Origin: Streptomyces chromofuscus
GTDB taxonomy: Bacteria; Actinomycetota; Actinomycetes; Streptomycetales; Streptomycetaceae
Assembly (NCBI RefSeq): GCF_015160875.1
Contig: NZ_CP063374.1
Location: forward strand, 3,534,001 to 3,598,000
DNA length: 64,000 bases
Direction: 5' to 3'
In this document: positions 33,180 through 42,460 of the stretch, in pieces
Numbering within the stretch: position 1 is the stretch's first letter
Layout: each line of letters opens with the position of its first letter
Translations under genes and position numbers: made by a program
The notes under the pieces: model-generated
What the model was told of the DNA's origin: nothing
Seen by the model: the letters and a program-made list of their open reading frames with translations, nothing else
Database searches by the model: none

Positions 33180-35840
33180 GTGGCGGGCGAGTCCCCCGAC
33201 AGGTCGAAGCAGCGCGAGTCGTCGGCAGAACCGACGTCGGGGAGCGCGAGTCCGGTTCCCGAGGCCAGGAGCGCCGCCGCGCCCCGTGACCCCCGGCTCG
33301 CCGTGGCGCGGGAGTCCGGGGACGGGCGTCCGGCGGACACGGCGACGCGCGTGCTCTCGGTCAGGGAGCGTGCGAAGCAGCCGGACGGCGCCGCCGACAC
33401 CGAGGTGGCCGGCGAGGAGACCGAACGAGCCGCCGGGGAGGCGGCTTCCGAGGGTCCTGCGGGCCGCGAGGAGCGCGAAGCGGCCGAACAGGCCGCCGCG
33501 GACGCCGAGACCGACGAGGCCGGCCCCATGGGCGACGAGCGGCTGCGCGCGGCTGTGGCGGCCTGGGTGACGTCGGCGGACGGGAAGGGCCGGGGGGCCC
33601 GGGGGACGCAGGGGGCCGAGGGCACGACGGCCGACAGCGCCGGGGGGTCCGGCGAGGAGGACGCCGTCGAGGAAGCTCCCGAGAGCGCGTCCACCGAGAA
33701 GCCGGACGCCGAGGGCGAGTCCGCGGCCACGCGGGCCGACGAGGGCGCGGAGGAGGGCCGAACCGGCACGGGGAGCGGTACCGCCGACGAGGCCGAAGCC
33801 GCGCGCGGGGACGCCACGACCCCCGTGGCCGAGGCGGGCGGTGACGACGCCTCCGGCGGACGCGACACCGACGCCACGGCCGAGGACACGCACACGGCCG
33901 CCCAGGACGCGCGGCCCGACGCCCGGGACGACGACGAGGGCGCGGACGGTGCGGACGCCGGGGACCGCTCCCGAGGCGAGGCGCAGGACGCCCCGGACGC
34001 CTCCCGGGGCGACACGAAGGGCGACGTGAAGGACGGCGGCACGCAGGACGCCGAGGACGCCGCAAAGCCCGCCGCAGACGCCGCAGAGCCCGCCGCGGAC
34101 GACGACGCCCAGGACGACGCCGAGCCCGGCACCGCGGACGCCGCCGAGCACGACGCGGGGAACGCCGAGCCCGGCGCAGGCGACGACGACGAACCCGGCG
34201 CCGGCGCGCCCCCCGTGGACCAGCCCACCGCCGTCTTCAGGGCCGTGAAGCCGGCGAGGCCCGCCGTCGACCAGCCGACCACCATGCTGAAGCTCGGGGA
34301 CGTCAAGAGGCCCGCTCCGGCACCGGAGTCGGATGCCGAGCGCACCAGCAGGTTCGTCGCGCTGAAGCCCCTCGACGACCCGTCGACGCGCAGGCACCCG
34401 CGGGCCGCCGAGGCGACGACCGCGCCGCCGAAGGTCCCGGCCGACAGGACCGGCGCGCCGCCCGCGAACGCCACCACCGCCCTGCCGAAGGTGCCCGCCG
34501 ACCAGCAGACGGCCGCCGTGCCGCAGATCGGCCCGGAGCGGACGACGCAGCAGCCGTTGCCGCCGAAGCCGCCGCTGGATCTGCTGGCCGAGCTGACCAA
34601 CACCCCGCCGCCGCCGGAGACTCCGCTGCGGACGGCGGTGCGGCGGGTCAAGATCTGGACGCCGCTGGTCCTGCTGCTGGCGATCGTGTTCGCGATCGTG
34701 CAGGCCGTACGTCCGCTGCCGACGCCCACCCTCGAGCTCACCGCCGAGGAGTCGTACACCTTCGAGGGCGACGAGGTCTCCCTGCCGTGGCCGAACGAGG
34801 GTCAGGGCGCGATGGACGTCACCGGCGTCGGCACGATGGGCGGTTTCGGCGAGCAGAAGCCCGTCGCCATCGGCTCGGTCGCCAAGGCCATGACGGCGTA
34901 CATCATCCTCAAGGAACACCCGCTGAAGGCCGGCGAGGAGGGCCCGCAGATCGAGGTCGACGCGACGGCCGAGACGGAGGGCGGCTACGACCAGCAGGGT
35001 GAGTCCACGCTGAACACCGTCAAGAAGGGCGACAAGCTCACCGAGCGGCAGGCCATCGCGGCCATCATGATCCCGTCGGCCAACAACATCGCGCGTCTGG
35101 TGGCGCGTTGGGACGCCGGTTCCGAGGAGGCGTTCGTCAAGAAGATGAACGACACCGCCAAGGAACTCGGCATGACGAACACGACGTACACCGACCCGTC
35201 CGGGCTGAAGGAGACCACCGTCTCCACCGCCGAGGACCAGGTGAAGCTCGGCAACGAGCTGGTGAAGATCCCGGCGCTGGTGGAGATCACCAAGCTGCCC
35301 GAATGGGTCGACCCCTCCGGTCAGAAGTGGCGCAACTGGAACACCCTGGTGCCCTACGACGGCGCCATCGGCATCAAGACCGGCACCACCAGCGCGGCCG
35401 GCGGCAACCTGCTGTTCGCCGCCACCAAGGAGGTCGGCGGCGAGACGGTCACCGTGGTCGGCGCGATCCTCGGCCAGCACACGGCACCGATCATCGACAC
35501 CGTCAACGCGGTCAGCAAGACCGCGATGCTGGGCGCCCAGGAGGCGTTGACCCCGGCGAAGATCCTGAAGAAGGGCGATGTCGTCGGGTACGTCGACGAC
35601 CGGCTCGGCGGCCGGACGCCGGTCGTCGTCACGCAGGACGTCACCGCGGTCGGCTGGGCCGGCCTGAAGGTGGAGCTGTCCTTCGTCTCCGACGAGGTGC
35701 CGCACACCGCGAAGGCCGGCACCAAGGTCGGCACGCTCACCGTCGGTGACGGCAGCGGCGGCGCGGTCGACGTGCCGGTGGCCCTCCAGTCGGACCTCGT
35801 CGAACCGGCCTTCACGGACAGGCTGACCCGCGTCGCCTGA
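33180..35840 (+). CDS. D-alanyl-D-alanine carboxypeptidase with long acidic N-terminal arm
   Basis: This 886-aa membrane-anchored penicillin-binding protein trims the peptidoglycan pentapeptide. Residues 1-480 are low-complexity, rich in Asp/Glu/Ala/Gly and probably disordered in the cytoplasm. One membrane span follows (IWTPLVLLLAIVFAIVQAV, near 492). The peptidase S11 domain outside carries SVAK (active Ser near 566), SANN (near 633) and KTGTT (near 733), and a C-terminal beta domain follows. GTG 33180 follows GGAGGAGG by 6 bases; ATG 33170 is out of frame. Ordinary S11 enzymes are 300-450 aa, so the arm is exceptional. Thr-rich segments (DQPTAVFRAVKPARP, DQPTTMLKL) resemble phosphorylation sites of Ser/Thr kinases. 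Confidence 0.9.
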   Translation: MAGESPDRSKQRESSAEPTSGSASPVPEARSAAAPRDPRLAVARESGDGRPADTATRVLSVRERAKQPDGAADTEVAGEETERAAGEAASEGPAGREEREAAEQAAADAETDEAGPMGDERLRAAVAAWVTSADGKGRGARGTQGAEGTTADSAGGSGEEDAVEEAPESASTEKPDAEGESAATRADEGAEEGRTGTGSGTADEAEAARGDATTPVAEAGGDDASGGRDTDATAEDTHTAAQDARPDARDDDEGADGADAGDRSRGEAQDAPDASRGDTKGDVKDGGTQDAEDAAKPAADAAEPAADDDAQDDAEPGTADAAEHDAGNAEPGAGDDDEPGAGAPPVDQPTAVFRAVKPARPAVDQPTTMLKLGDVKRPAPAPESDAERTSRFVALKPLDDPSTRRHPRAAEATTAPPKVPADRTGAPPANATTALPKVPADQQTAAVPQIGPERTTQQPLPPKPPLDLLAELTNTPPPPETPLRTAVRRVKIWTPLVLLLAIVFAIVQAVRPLPTPTLELTAEESYTFEGDEVSLPWPNEGQGAMDVTGVGTMGGFGEQKPVAIGSVAKAMTAYIILKEHPLKAGEEGPQIEVDATAETEGGYDQQGESTLNTVKKGDKLTERQAIAAIMIPSANNIARLVARWDAGSEEAFVKKMNDTAKELGMTNTTYTDPSGLKETTVSTAEDQVKLGNELVKIPALVEITKLPEWVDPSGQKWRNWNTLVPYDGAIGIKTGTTSAAGGNLLFAATKEVGGETVTVVGAILGQHTAPIIDTVNAVSKTAMLGAQEALTPAKILKKGDVVGYVDDRLGGRTPVVVTQDVTAVGWAGLKVELSFVSDEVPHTAKAGTKVGTLTVGDGSGGAVDVPVALQSDLVEPAFTDRLTRVA

Positions 35841-36044
35841 CTCCGGCGCGCACCCCCACTCCCGCACCCCGTCGCCGGAGCCCTCCCCGGGCGTCCGCCG
35901 GCGGGGTGCGTGCTAGCGTCGCGAAACGGGACAGGCCGCCCGCGCACGGGACGAGAGCGGGAACACCTCGTCACAGGGCCGGGAACAGCCGGGAAACGGG
36001 CTGTGCGGCCGAGTAGGAAGACGGGACACGGGGAGTGCCGACAG

Positions 36045-37886
36045 GTGGCCACTGCGGAGCCGACACGCACCGACGACACCGGTCCGGGCCGGGCATCCGG
36101 ATCCGGCCCGCGAATACGCGTGCCCGCCGGACCGTCCGAGCAGGCGCCCGGCGGATCCCGTGGGGTGACCGTACGTGACCGGCTGAGGCGGTCGGCGCGG
36201 CATCCCGTCGTCGTCACCACCGCCGTGGCGGGACTGCTGCACCTCATCTGGTTCTTCACCTTCGCGAACAGCGGTGGGGATCTGGCGGCGCAGGACGCCT
36301 GGGCGGAGTTCGTCGGGCGGCACCCGGACTCGGCGTACAACCTCGCCTGGTACGGCGGCATGCACCCGGTGTCCTACAGCGTGGTCTCGCCGTACCTGAT
36401 GTCGGTGCTCGGTGTGCGGACGACGATGATGATCGCGGGGACGCTGTCCGCGGGGCTGCTGACGCTGATCCTGACGCGCAGCCGGGTGGTGCGGCAGCCG
36501 CTGTGGCCGGGGCTCGCGGGGGTGTTCGGGCTGCTGGGCAACGCGGTGTCGGGGCGGGTGACGTTCGGGCTCGGCACGCTGTTCGCGCTCGGTGCGGTGG
36601 CGGTGGTGTTCTGCTGGCCGTACCGCCGGCGTCACCAGCGCTGGGCGAAGGCGCTGTGCGCGGCACCGCTCGCCGCGCTGGCCACGATGTCCTCGCCCGT
36701 CGCCGGGCTGTTCGTGGGACTGGTCGCGGTCGCGTTGTTCCTCCAGAGGCGGCGGCCGGGGGCGTGGGCGCTGGGCCTGGCGCCGAGCGCGGTCGTCGCG
36801 GTGTCGGCGTGGTTGTTCCCGTTCTCCGGCACCCAGCCGATGTCCTTCGGGTCGGCCGCCCTGCCCCTCGCCTACTCGGCCCTCGTGTTCCTCCTCGTCC
36901 CGCACGACTGGAGGACGGTGCGCATCACCTCCGCCGTGTACGGGCTGTCCGTGCTGCTGGTGTGGCTGATCAGCTCGCAGATCGGGTCGAACATCACGCG
37001 GCTGGCGATGCTGTTCGCGGGCGTGGCGCTGGTGGCGGCGCTGCCGTTCGCGGTGCCGCGCTCGCGCAAGTGGTACGCGATCGTAGTGGCCTTCGTCGGG
37101 TTCGTCGCCTGGATCGGCTACAAGTCGGTCGACGACGTGGTCCACACGACTCCGCGGGCGTCCTGGGCCCGCGAACTGGCCCCACTGGTCAACGAACTCC
37201 AGCTCGTCGGCGCGGAGAAGGGCCGCGTCGAGGTGGTCCCGGCCCGCTCCCACCGCGAGGCCTCGGCGCTCGCCCCGTACGTCAACCTCGCCCGGGGCTG
37301 GAACCGGCAGGCCGACATGGAGCGCAACCCTCTCTTCTACGACGACACCCTCAACTCGGCCAACTACCACGAGTGGCTCAAGCGCTGGGCCGTGCACTAC
37401 GTCGTACTGCCCAAGGACGAGCCGGACGGCGACGGCGGTGAGCGGGAACGGCAGCTGGTGCAGCGCGGCCTGCCGTATCTGACGCAGGTCTGGGGGGACG
37501 CGAACTGGCAGCTGTTCAGGGTGAGCGACCCCGCCCCGCTCGCCGATCCTCCCGCCACCGTCGAGCGGGCGGAGCAGGGTGAGATGACCCTGCGGGTGCG
37601 GCAGCCCGGCCGGGTGCTGATCCGCGTCCCGTACTCGCCGTGGCTGAAACTGGTCGACGCCGAGGGCGAGGGAGTCGAGGCGCCGCAGGAGACGGAGGCC
37701 TCCAAGGACCGGCCCGAGGGCATGCCGAAGACGTACCGCAACCTCAACGGCTGTCTGATGGAGACCGAGGAGGACGCGGAGGGCGACAGGTGGACGGTGC
37801 TGCTGGCGCCGCGCGCCGGGACGTACCGGCTGGCGTCGCCGTACGACCTGCCCCGGGGGACGCCCTGCCCGGAGGAACTGCGCTGA
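36045..37886 (+). CDS. Large polytopic membrane protein, glycosyltransferase-like
   Basis: This 613-aa protein has a disordered N-terminus of about 60 residues, then roughly 10-11 hydrophobic spans (VVVTTAVAGLLHLIWFFTFA, MMIAGTLSAGLLTLILTRS, MLFAGVALVAALPFAVPRS) and a C-terminal extracellular domain of 250 residues. After the first span comes GGDLAAQDAWAEFVGRHPDS and YNLAWYGGMHPVSYSVVSPY, an arrangement like GT-C transferases that carry an acidic residue in the first loop. The GTG at 36045 follows GGGGAG. It lies directly after the carboxypeptidase gene, so a cell-envelope role is likely. An 11-bp hairpin ends it. Confidence 0.75.
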   Translation: MATAEPTRTDDTGPGRASGSGPRIRVPAGPSEQAPGGSRGVTVRDRLRRSARHPVVVTTAVAGLLHLIWFFTFANSGGDLAAQDAWAEFVGRHPDSAYNLAWYGGMHPVSYSVVSPYLMSVLGVRTTMMIAGTLSAGLLTLILTRSRVVRQPLWPGLAGVFGLLGNAVSGRVTFGLGTLFALGAVAVVFCWPYRRRHQRWAKALCAAPLAALATMSSPVAGLFVGLVAVALFLQRRRPGAWALGLAPSAVVAVSAWLFPFSGTQPMSFGSAALPLAYSALVFLLVPHDWRTVRITSAVYGLSVLLVWLISSQIGSNITRLAMLFAGVALVAALPFAVPRSRKWYAIVVAFVGFVAWIGYKSVDDVVHTTPRASWARELAPLVNELQLVGAEKGRVEVVPARSHREASALAPYVNLARGWNRQADMERNPLFYDDTLNSANYHEWLKRWAVHYVVLPKDEPDGDGGERERQLVQRGLPYLTQVWGDANWQLFRVSDPAPLADPPATVERAEQGEMTLRVRQPGRVLIRVPYSPWLKLVDAEGEGVEAPQETEASKDRPEGMPKTYRNLNGCLMETEEDAEGDRWTVLLAPRAGTYRLASPYDLPRGTPCPEELR

Positions 37887-37889
37887 TCG

Positions 37890-37917
37890 GCGCAGCCGGT
37901 CCACGCACCGGCTGCGC
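37890..37917 (+). terminator. 11-bp perfect hairpin terminator
   Basis: GCGCAGCCGGT and ACCGGCTGCGC around CCACGC, four bases after the stop of the membrane protein gene. Confidence 0.75.
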
Positions 37918-38053
37918 TTGACGCCCGTCCGCGGTCGCCATGTGGTCGTCCTCGTACCGGCGGTCGAGGCCCGCTCATGGCCGGGGTGCCCTCACCAGGC
38001 AGTCGCCGCTGGTCGACACGGAGGATCCGAGGGGCTGAGGCCGCCCGCGAGAC

Positions 38054-38069
38054 GTTCATACTTATGAAC
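38054..38069. promoter_or_regulatory. 16-bp palindromic operator upstream of symporter
   Basis: GTTCATA-CT-TATGAAC is a perfect AT-rich dyad 128 bases before the symporter ATG. This is unusual in GC-rich DNA and typical of a GntR- or TetR-type binding site. No regulator gene adjoins it, so control is probably in trans. The remaining gap (37918-38196) shows no gene. Confidence 0.6.
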
Positions 38070-38196
38070 ACAAGTCATCGTGCCGAACATCTTTGCCTCC
38101 TCTTGACCTTCCGCTTGCTTGTCGTGCCCGCGTCGACGCACTCACGATGAGCGGGCCGTTCACAAGGCGGACCTGGCGGACCTGGAAGGGTGGCGC

Positions 38197-39768
38197 ATGA
38201 ACAGTCTCGACTGGGCCGTGCTCATCGGCTACTTCGGTGTGATGGTCGCGATCGGCGTCTGGTCGCACAAGCGCGTCGACAACGTCTCGGACTTCTTCAC
38301 GGCCGGCGGCAAGATGCCCTGGTGGCTGTCCGGCATCTCGCACCACATGTCCGGATACAGCGCGGTGATGTTCACGGGGTACGCGGGCATCGCCTACACC
38401 TACGGCGTCACGTCGTTCGTGACCTGGTCCTTCCCCATCGCGCTGGGCATCGCCATCGGGTCGAAGCTGTTCGCCCCGCGGATCAACCGGCTGCGCTCCC
38501 GGCTCCATGTGGCCTCCCCGCTGGAGTACCTGAAGAACCGCTACGACCTGAAGACCCAGCAGGCGCTCGCCTGGTCCGGGATGCTGCTGAAGATCGTGGA
38601 CGTGGGCGCCAAGTGGGCCGCGATAGCGACCCTGTTGTCGGTGTTCACCGGTGTCTCGCTCAACCAGGGCATCCTCATCACCGGCGTCGTCACCGGCATC
38701 TACTGCACGATCGGCGGCCTGTGGGCGGACGCGCTGACCGAACTCGGGCAGTTCGTCATCCAGTTGCTGGCCGGCCTCGCGATGTTCTTCGCGGTCCTGG
38801 TCGAACTGGGCGATCACGGCGGCATCTTCGGCGTCTGGGACCGGCCCGAGCTGGACGGCCACGAGAAGCCGCTGGTGGGGCCGTACGGCACGGTGTTCCT
38901 GCTCGCGTTCCTGTTCATCAAGCTGTTCGAGTACAACGGCGGCATGCTCAACCAGGCCCAGCGCTACATGGCGACCCCGAACGCCAAGGAGGCCGAGCGG
39001 TCGGCGCGGCTGTCGGCGGTGCTGTGGCTGGTGTGGCCGCTCGTGCTGTTCTTCCCGATGTGGATGTCGCCGCTGCTGGTCGAGGCGCAGAAGCCGGACG
39101 GCTCGGACTCCTACGCCCTGATGACCGAACAGCTCCTGCCGCACGGCCTGCTGGGCCTGGTGATCGTCGGGTTCTTCTCGCACACCATGGCCATGTGCTC
39201 CTCGGACGCGAACGCGATCGCCGCCGTGTTCACCCGGGACGTGGCGCCGGTGCTGTCGGCGAAGGCGCGGGGCTGGTCGGAGCGGTCCGGGCTGATCAGC
39301 GCGCGGCTGACCACCGTGGTGTTCCTCGCGCTGTCCATGGCGGTGGCCACGCAGGTGAACTCGCCGACCTTCAAGGACATCATCACCGTGGTCATCAAGT
39401 GGGTGGCCGGCCTGATGGGACCGATCGCCATCCCGATGATGCTCGGTTTGCTGCGCCCGTTCCGCCGGTCCGGTCCGACGGCCGCGCTCACCAGCTGGGC
39501 GGCGGGCCTGCTCGCCTTCTGGCTGGTCAACTACCCGATCAACTGGAACGTCGAGGGCGGGGTGCCGCTCCAGTACCAGGTGTCGATCCCGCTGGCGGTG
39601 TCGCTGGTCCTGTACGTCCTCATCGGCTACCTGAAGCCGGAGGACACCCCGGAGCGGCTGGCGGTCATCGAGCGGATCAACACGGACGGCGACGGCGCGG
39701 CGGCGGCCGTACCGGCGCAGCCCGGCGCCACGGACGGCGTGGTGGGGGCGGCCCCCGGCAAGGAGTAG
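38197..39768 (+). CDS. Sodium:solute symporter (SSS family)
   Basis: This 523-aa inner membrane symporter takes up a solute with sodium. About 13 spans are visible. SDFFTAGGKMPWWLSGISHHMSG matches the SSS signature after the first span, and SGMLLKIVDVGAKWAAI and HTMAMCSSDANAIAAVF are core segments of the LeuT fold. The ATG at 38197 is preceded by GGAAGGG. The substrate cannot be named; the closest families carry sugars, myo-inositol or carboxylates. It stands alone, ending in a strong hairpin at 39787, and is probably regulated through the palindrome at 38054. Confidence 0.88.
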   Translation: MNSLDWAVLIGYFGVMVAIGVWSHKRVDNVSDFFTAGGKMPWWLSGISHHMSGYSAVMFTGYAGIAYTYGVTSFVTWSFPIALGIAIGSKLFAPRINRLRSRLHVASPLEYLKNRYDLKTQQALAWSGMLLKIVDVGAKWAAIATLLSVFTGVSLNQGILITGVVTGIYCTIGGLWADALTELGQFVIQLLAGLAMFFAVLVELGDHGGIFGVWDRPELDGHEKPLVGPYGTVFLLAFLFIKLFEYNGGMLNQAQRYMATPNAKEAERSARLSAVLWLVWPLVLFFPMWMSPLLVEAQKPDGSDSYALMTEQLLPHGLLGLVIVGFFSHTMAMCSSDANAIAAVFTRDVAPVLSAKARGWSERSGLISARLTTVVFLALSMAVATQVNSPTFKDIITVVIKWVAGLMGPIAIPMMLGLLRPFRRSGPTAALTSWAAGLLAFWLVNYPINWNVEGGVPLQYQVSIPLAVSLVLYVLIGYLKPEDTPERLAVIERINTDGDGAAAAVPAQPGATDGVVGAAPGKE

Positions 39769-39786
39769 GGGGTATCCGTACGAGGT

Positions 39787-39821
39787 GAAGGGCGGCCGTC
39801 CCCCGGGGGCGGCCGCCCTTC
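39787..39821. terminator. Hairpin between convergent genes
   Basis: GAAGGGCGGCCG and CGGCCGCCCTTC with a C-run/G-run inner stem lie between the symporter and the convergent ADP-ribosylglycohydrolase-like gene. Confidence 0.75.
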
Positions 39822-39829
39822 GTGCGGTC

Positions 39830-40945
39830 TCACGCCCGGGGATAACGCGCCAGCCACCCCGGGGCGGCGGCGGCCGGGGTGTGCAGGGCCGGGCCCTGGG
39901 TCATCTCCATGGCGAAGTCGTCGGCCAGTTCGAGGATCGTGGGGCGGCCCTCCAGCTCGGCCAGCCAGGCCGGCGGCAGGGCCGTCTCGCCGTGCAGGAC
40001 GCCGAGGAGGCCGCCGGTGAGGGCGGCGGTGGCGGCGGAGGGCCCGTCGTGATTGACCGCGAGACGCAGTCCGTGCCGGACGTCCTCGCCGACCAGGGCG
40101 CAGTAGACGGCGGCGGAGACGACCCGGCCGGCGGTGCCGTCGCCGGCCAGCCCTGCCACCCGGTCCGGCGTCGGGATGCCCTGCCGTACCGCGCCCAGCG
40201 CCTGCTGCAGGGCCTCGGACACCGGCTGGTGCCCGGGCCGGGCGGCGAGCAGGGCGAGGGACCGCTGCACCGCGCCGTCGAGACTCTCGCCGCGGGCCAG
40301 CGCGTGCACGATCACGGCGTACGCGCCGGCCGCGAGGCAGGCGGTGGGGTGGCCGTGGGTCTGGGCGGCGCACTCCACGGCGAGCTGGACGACGAGTTGC
40401 GGCTCCCAGCCGACGAGCAGTCCGAAGGGCGCGGAACGGGCGGCGGCCTCGGGCCCCGCCTCCCCCGGGTTCTTCGGCGCGTCCGGCGTACCCATGTGCT
40501 CGTCGCCGAGCCCGAACAGCAGGGCGCGGGGCGGGTCCCGCCGGACGTACAGCCACTCCTCGCGGGCCAGCCATCCGTCGTCCTTGCGCCGCTCGTCCGG
40601 GCCCCAGTCGCGCTGGGTGGCGGCCCAGCGCAGGTATGCGCGGTGCACGTCGGTCGGCGGGTGCCAGGCCCCGGTGTCGCGGCGGACCTGGGCGCGGATC
40701 AGCCCGTCGACGGAGAAGAGGGTGAGCTGGGTGAGGTGGGTGACGGCGCCGCGCCTGCCGTAGGCCGGGGCGAGGTCCACGACGCCGTCCGGCCCGTGCG
40801 CCGCCCTGACGGCGTCCATGTCCAGCGCGGCGACGGGCGTGCCCAGCGCGTCCCCGACGGCCACGCCGAGCAGCGTGCCGCGCACCCGGCTGCGGAAGTC
40901 CTGCTGCTCGGTGCGGCCCCAGACGGCGCCCGCTGTCGCATCCAC
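39830..40945 (-). CDS. ADP-ribosylglycohydrolase-fold protein lacking metal ligands
   Basis: This 371-aa protein has the ADP-ribosyl hydrolase fold: FRSRVRGTLLGVAVGDALGTPV at the N-terminus and GGLLGVLHGETALPPAWLAELEGR at the end. In active enzymes a D-D-T-Q-M motif and a later D-x-D bind two magnesium ions. Here the first reads VTHLTQLTLFSVDGL (His-Leu instead of Asp-Asp, near residue 70) and the second reads NHDGPSAATAALTGG, with the second Asp absent. It is therefore likely to be inactive or to act differently. GTG 40945 follows GGGGAGG; GTG 40972 is an alternative. It precedes a gene pair for an ATPase-fold protein and an XRE regulator in opposite orientation. Confidence 0.8.
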   Translation of the reverse strand: MDATAGAVWGRTEQQDFRSRVRGTLLGVAVGDALGTPVAALDMDAVRAAHGPDGVVDLAPAYGRRGAVTHLTQLTLFSVDGLIRAQVRRDTGAWHPPTDVHRAYLRWAATQRDWGPDERRKDDGWLAREEWLYVRRDPPRALLFGLGDEHMGTPDAPKNPGEAGPEAAARSAPFGLLVGWEPQLVVQLAVECAAQTHGHPTACLAAGAYAVIVHALARGESLDGAVQRSLALLAARPGHQPVSEALQQALGAVRQGIPTPDRVAGLAGDGTAGRVVSAAVYCALVGEDVRHGLRLAVNHDGPSAATAALTGGLLGVLHGETALPPAWLAELEGRPTILELADDFAMEMTQGPALHTPAAAAPGWLARYPRA

Positions 40946-41099
40946 CAGACCTCCCCAGGGCACCGTCCGCACATACGACAGCTCAGCACTGTATTCGACG
41001 GGGAACGGTCGGTTCAGGAACGGATCGGTATGCGGGGTGTGCTGGAAGTGATCAGGATTGGCCGCTTATGGACCCATCCTCGGCGTCGGCCGTACCGGG

Positions 41100-41552
41100 T
41101 CACATGTGGTCGCCCGCCGACCCCAGTTCGGCCCACACGGTCTTGCCGCCGGCCGGCGCCCCGTCGACGCCCCAACGGCCGGCGTACGCCGAGACGAGCA
41201 GCAGCCCCCGCCCCGATTCCGCGCACTCGCCGCCCGGGTCCCCGATGCGCGGGACCCGGTCGCCCCGGGCGTCCGTCACCTCGACACGGAGCGTGCCGTC
41301 GGCGCGCAGCAGCAGAGTCAGGCGGAAGTCCCGGCCCGGGACCCGTCCGTGCGTCACCGCGTTCGCGGCCAGTTCCGCGACGACGTGCGCCGAGCCCTCC
41401 ACGTACGTCCCCCACTCCTCCAGTTGGCGCTCCGCGAGCAGACGGGCGAGGCGCGCGCCCCTTCGGGTGGCGGAGAGCAGAACCGTGAAGTGGTGCGTGG
41501 GGCTGACGACTTGCGGGGGGATTTTCTGGCTCATGTCACCCAGCGTGGTCAT
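41100..41552 (-). CDS. HATPase-fold serine kinase/anti-sigma-like protein
   Basis: This 150-aa protein has the GHKL ATP-binding fold: VAELAANAVTHGRVPGRDFR (N-box with the Mg-binding Asn) and VTDARGDRVPRIGDPGGECA (G1 box), then ESGRGLLLVSAYAGRWGVDG (G2 box). Such single-domain RsbW-like proteins are very numerous in Streptomyces and often sit next to XRE/DUF397 genes. It may bind an anti-sigma-antagonist-type partner, but none is close. ATG 41552 is chosen; ATG 41534 (MSQKIPP) is possible. It is divergent from the XRE gene at 41648. Confidence 0.82.
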   Translation of the reverse strand: MTTLGDMSQKIPPQVVSPTHHFTVLLSATRRGARLARLLAERQLEEWGTYVEGSAHVVAELAANAVTHGRVPGRDFRLTLLLRADGTLRVEVTDARGDRVPRIGDPGGECAESGRGLLLVSAYAGRWGVDGAPAGGKTVWAELGSAGDHM

Positions 41553-41647
41553 CCGCTCCTACCCTGAACAGCGACGACCTCGGTACGGTCCGTGACTGTC
41601 CGGGTGCTCGGCGAGGTCGTACGGCCCGTACAGAGGGAGGGGAAGAC

Positions 41648-42460
41648 GTGGAGGACGAGGAGGCGGCGGCCGTCCTCAGGGCGGTCGGCCGCCAGATCAA
41701 GGCGTGGCGCGAGGCCGCAGGGATGCGGCAGGCGGAACTCGGGGCCGCGATCGGGTACGGCGAGGAAATGGTCTCGTCGGTGGAGCGGGCGCGACGCATT
41801 CCGAAGCCGGACTTCTTGGACAAGGCCGATGAGGTGCTGGGGGCGGGCGGCAAGCTGTCCGTGATGAAGGAGGACGTGGAGAAGGCCCGGTACCCGAAAA
41901 ATGTGCGGGACCTGACGAACTTGGAGGACGAGGCGGTCGAGCTGGGCGCGTACACCGCGCTTCACGTTCACGGCTTGCTCCAGACTCCGGAGTACGCCGA
42001 GGCGTTGTACGCAATGCGTCGCCCCGCATACACAGAAGAGGAGATCGACCGCCTCGTGGCCGCGCGCATGGCCCGCAAGGCAGTATTCGAGCGCGTGCCG
42101 CGTACGCTCCTCACCTTCGTCCAGGAAGAGGCCACGCTACGGCGACCGGTCGGGGGCAGAATGGTGCTGAGGCAACAGCTCGAACACATCCTGGAATGTG
42201 GCGGGTTGCGGCACGTCGAGATCCAGGTTATGCCCACGGACCGCGAGGACCACGCGAGCGTGAGCGGCTCGTTCCGCGTACTGAAACTTCGTGACGGCAA
42301 GACACTCGCGTACTCAGCGGCCGAGATGCACAGCCGGGTGATCAGTGACCCGCGGGAAGTCCAGATCCTCGAAATGCGCTATGGGATGATCCGGGCGCAG
42401 GCTTTGTCGCCCCGGGAGTCACTGGCGTTCATCGAGAAGATGCTGGGAGAGAAGACATGA
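41648..42460 (+). CDS. XRE-type regulator with DUF5753 domain (second copy)
   Basis: This 270-aa relative of the protein at 30925 has an HTH (VGRQIKAWREAAGMRQAELG, AAIGYGEEMVSSVERARRIP) and DUF5753 (LGAYTALHVHGLLQTPEYAE, VEIQVMPTDREDHASVSGSF). The GTG start lies 6 bases after GGGAGGGG. Its stop overlaps the start of the DUF397 gene by four bases (ATGA), so the two are translationally coupled. It probably responds to its small partner and controls local promoters. HATPase, XRE and DUF397 together make a compact module often found in Streptomyces. Confidence 0.88.
   Translation: MEDEEAAAVLRAVGRQIKAWREAAGMRQAELGAAIGYGEEMVSSVERARRIPKPDFLDKADEVLGAGGKLSVMKEDVEKARYPKNVRDLTNLEDEAVELGAYTALHVHGLLQTPEYAEALYAMRRPAYTEEEIDRLVAARMARKAVFERVPRTLLTFVQEEATLRRPVGGRMVLRQQLEHILECGGLRHVEIQVMPTDREDHASVSGSFRVLKLRDGKTLAYSAAEMHSRVISDPREVQILEMRYGMIRAQALSPRESLAFIEKMLGEKT

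Noticed and set aside
32169..35867. A very long minus-strand open frame of about 1230 codons
   Set aside because: Most of it is antisense to the carboxypeptidase gene, whose motifs (SVAK, SANN, KTGTT) are on the plus strand. Only 32169-32921 is a real gene (GPP34).
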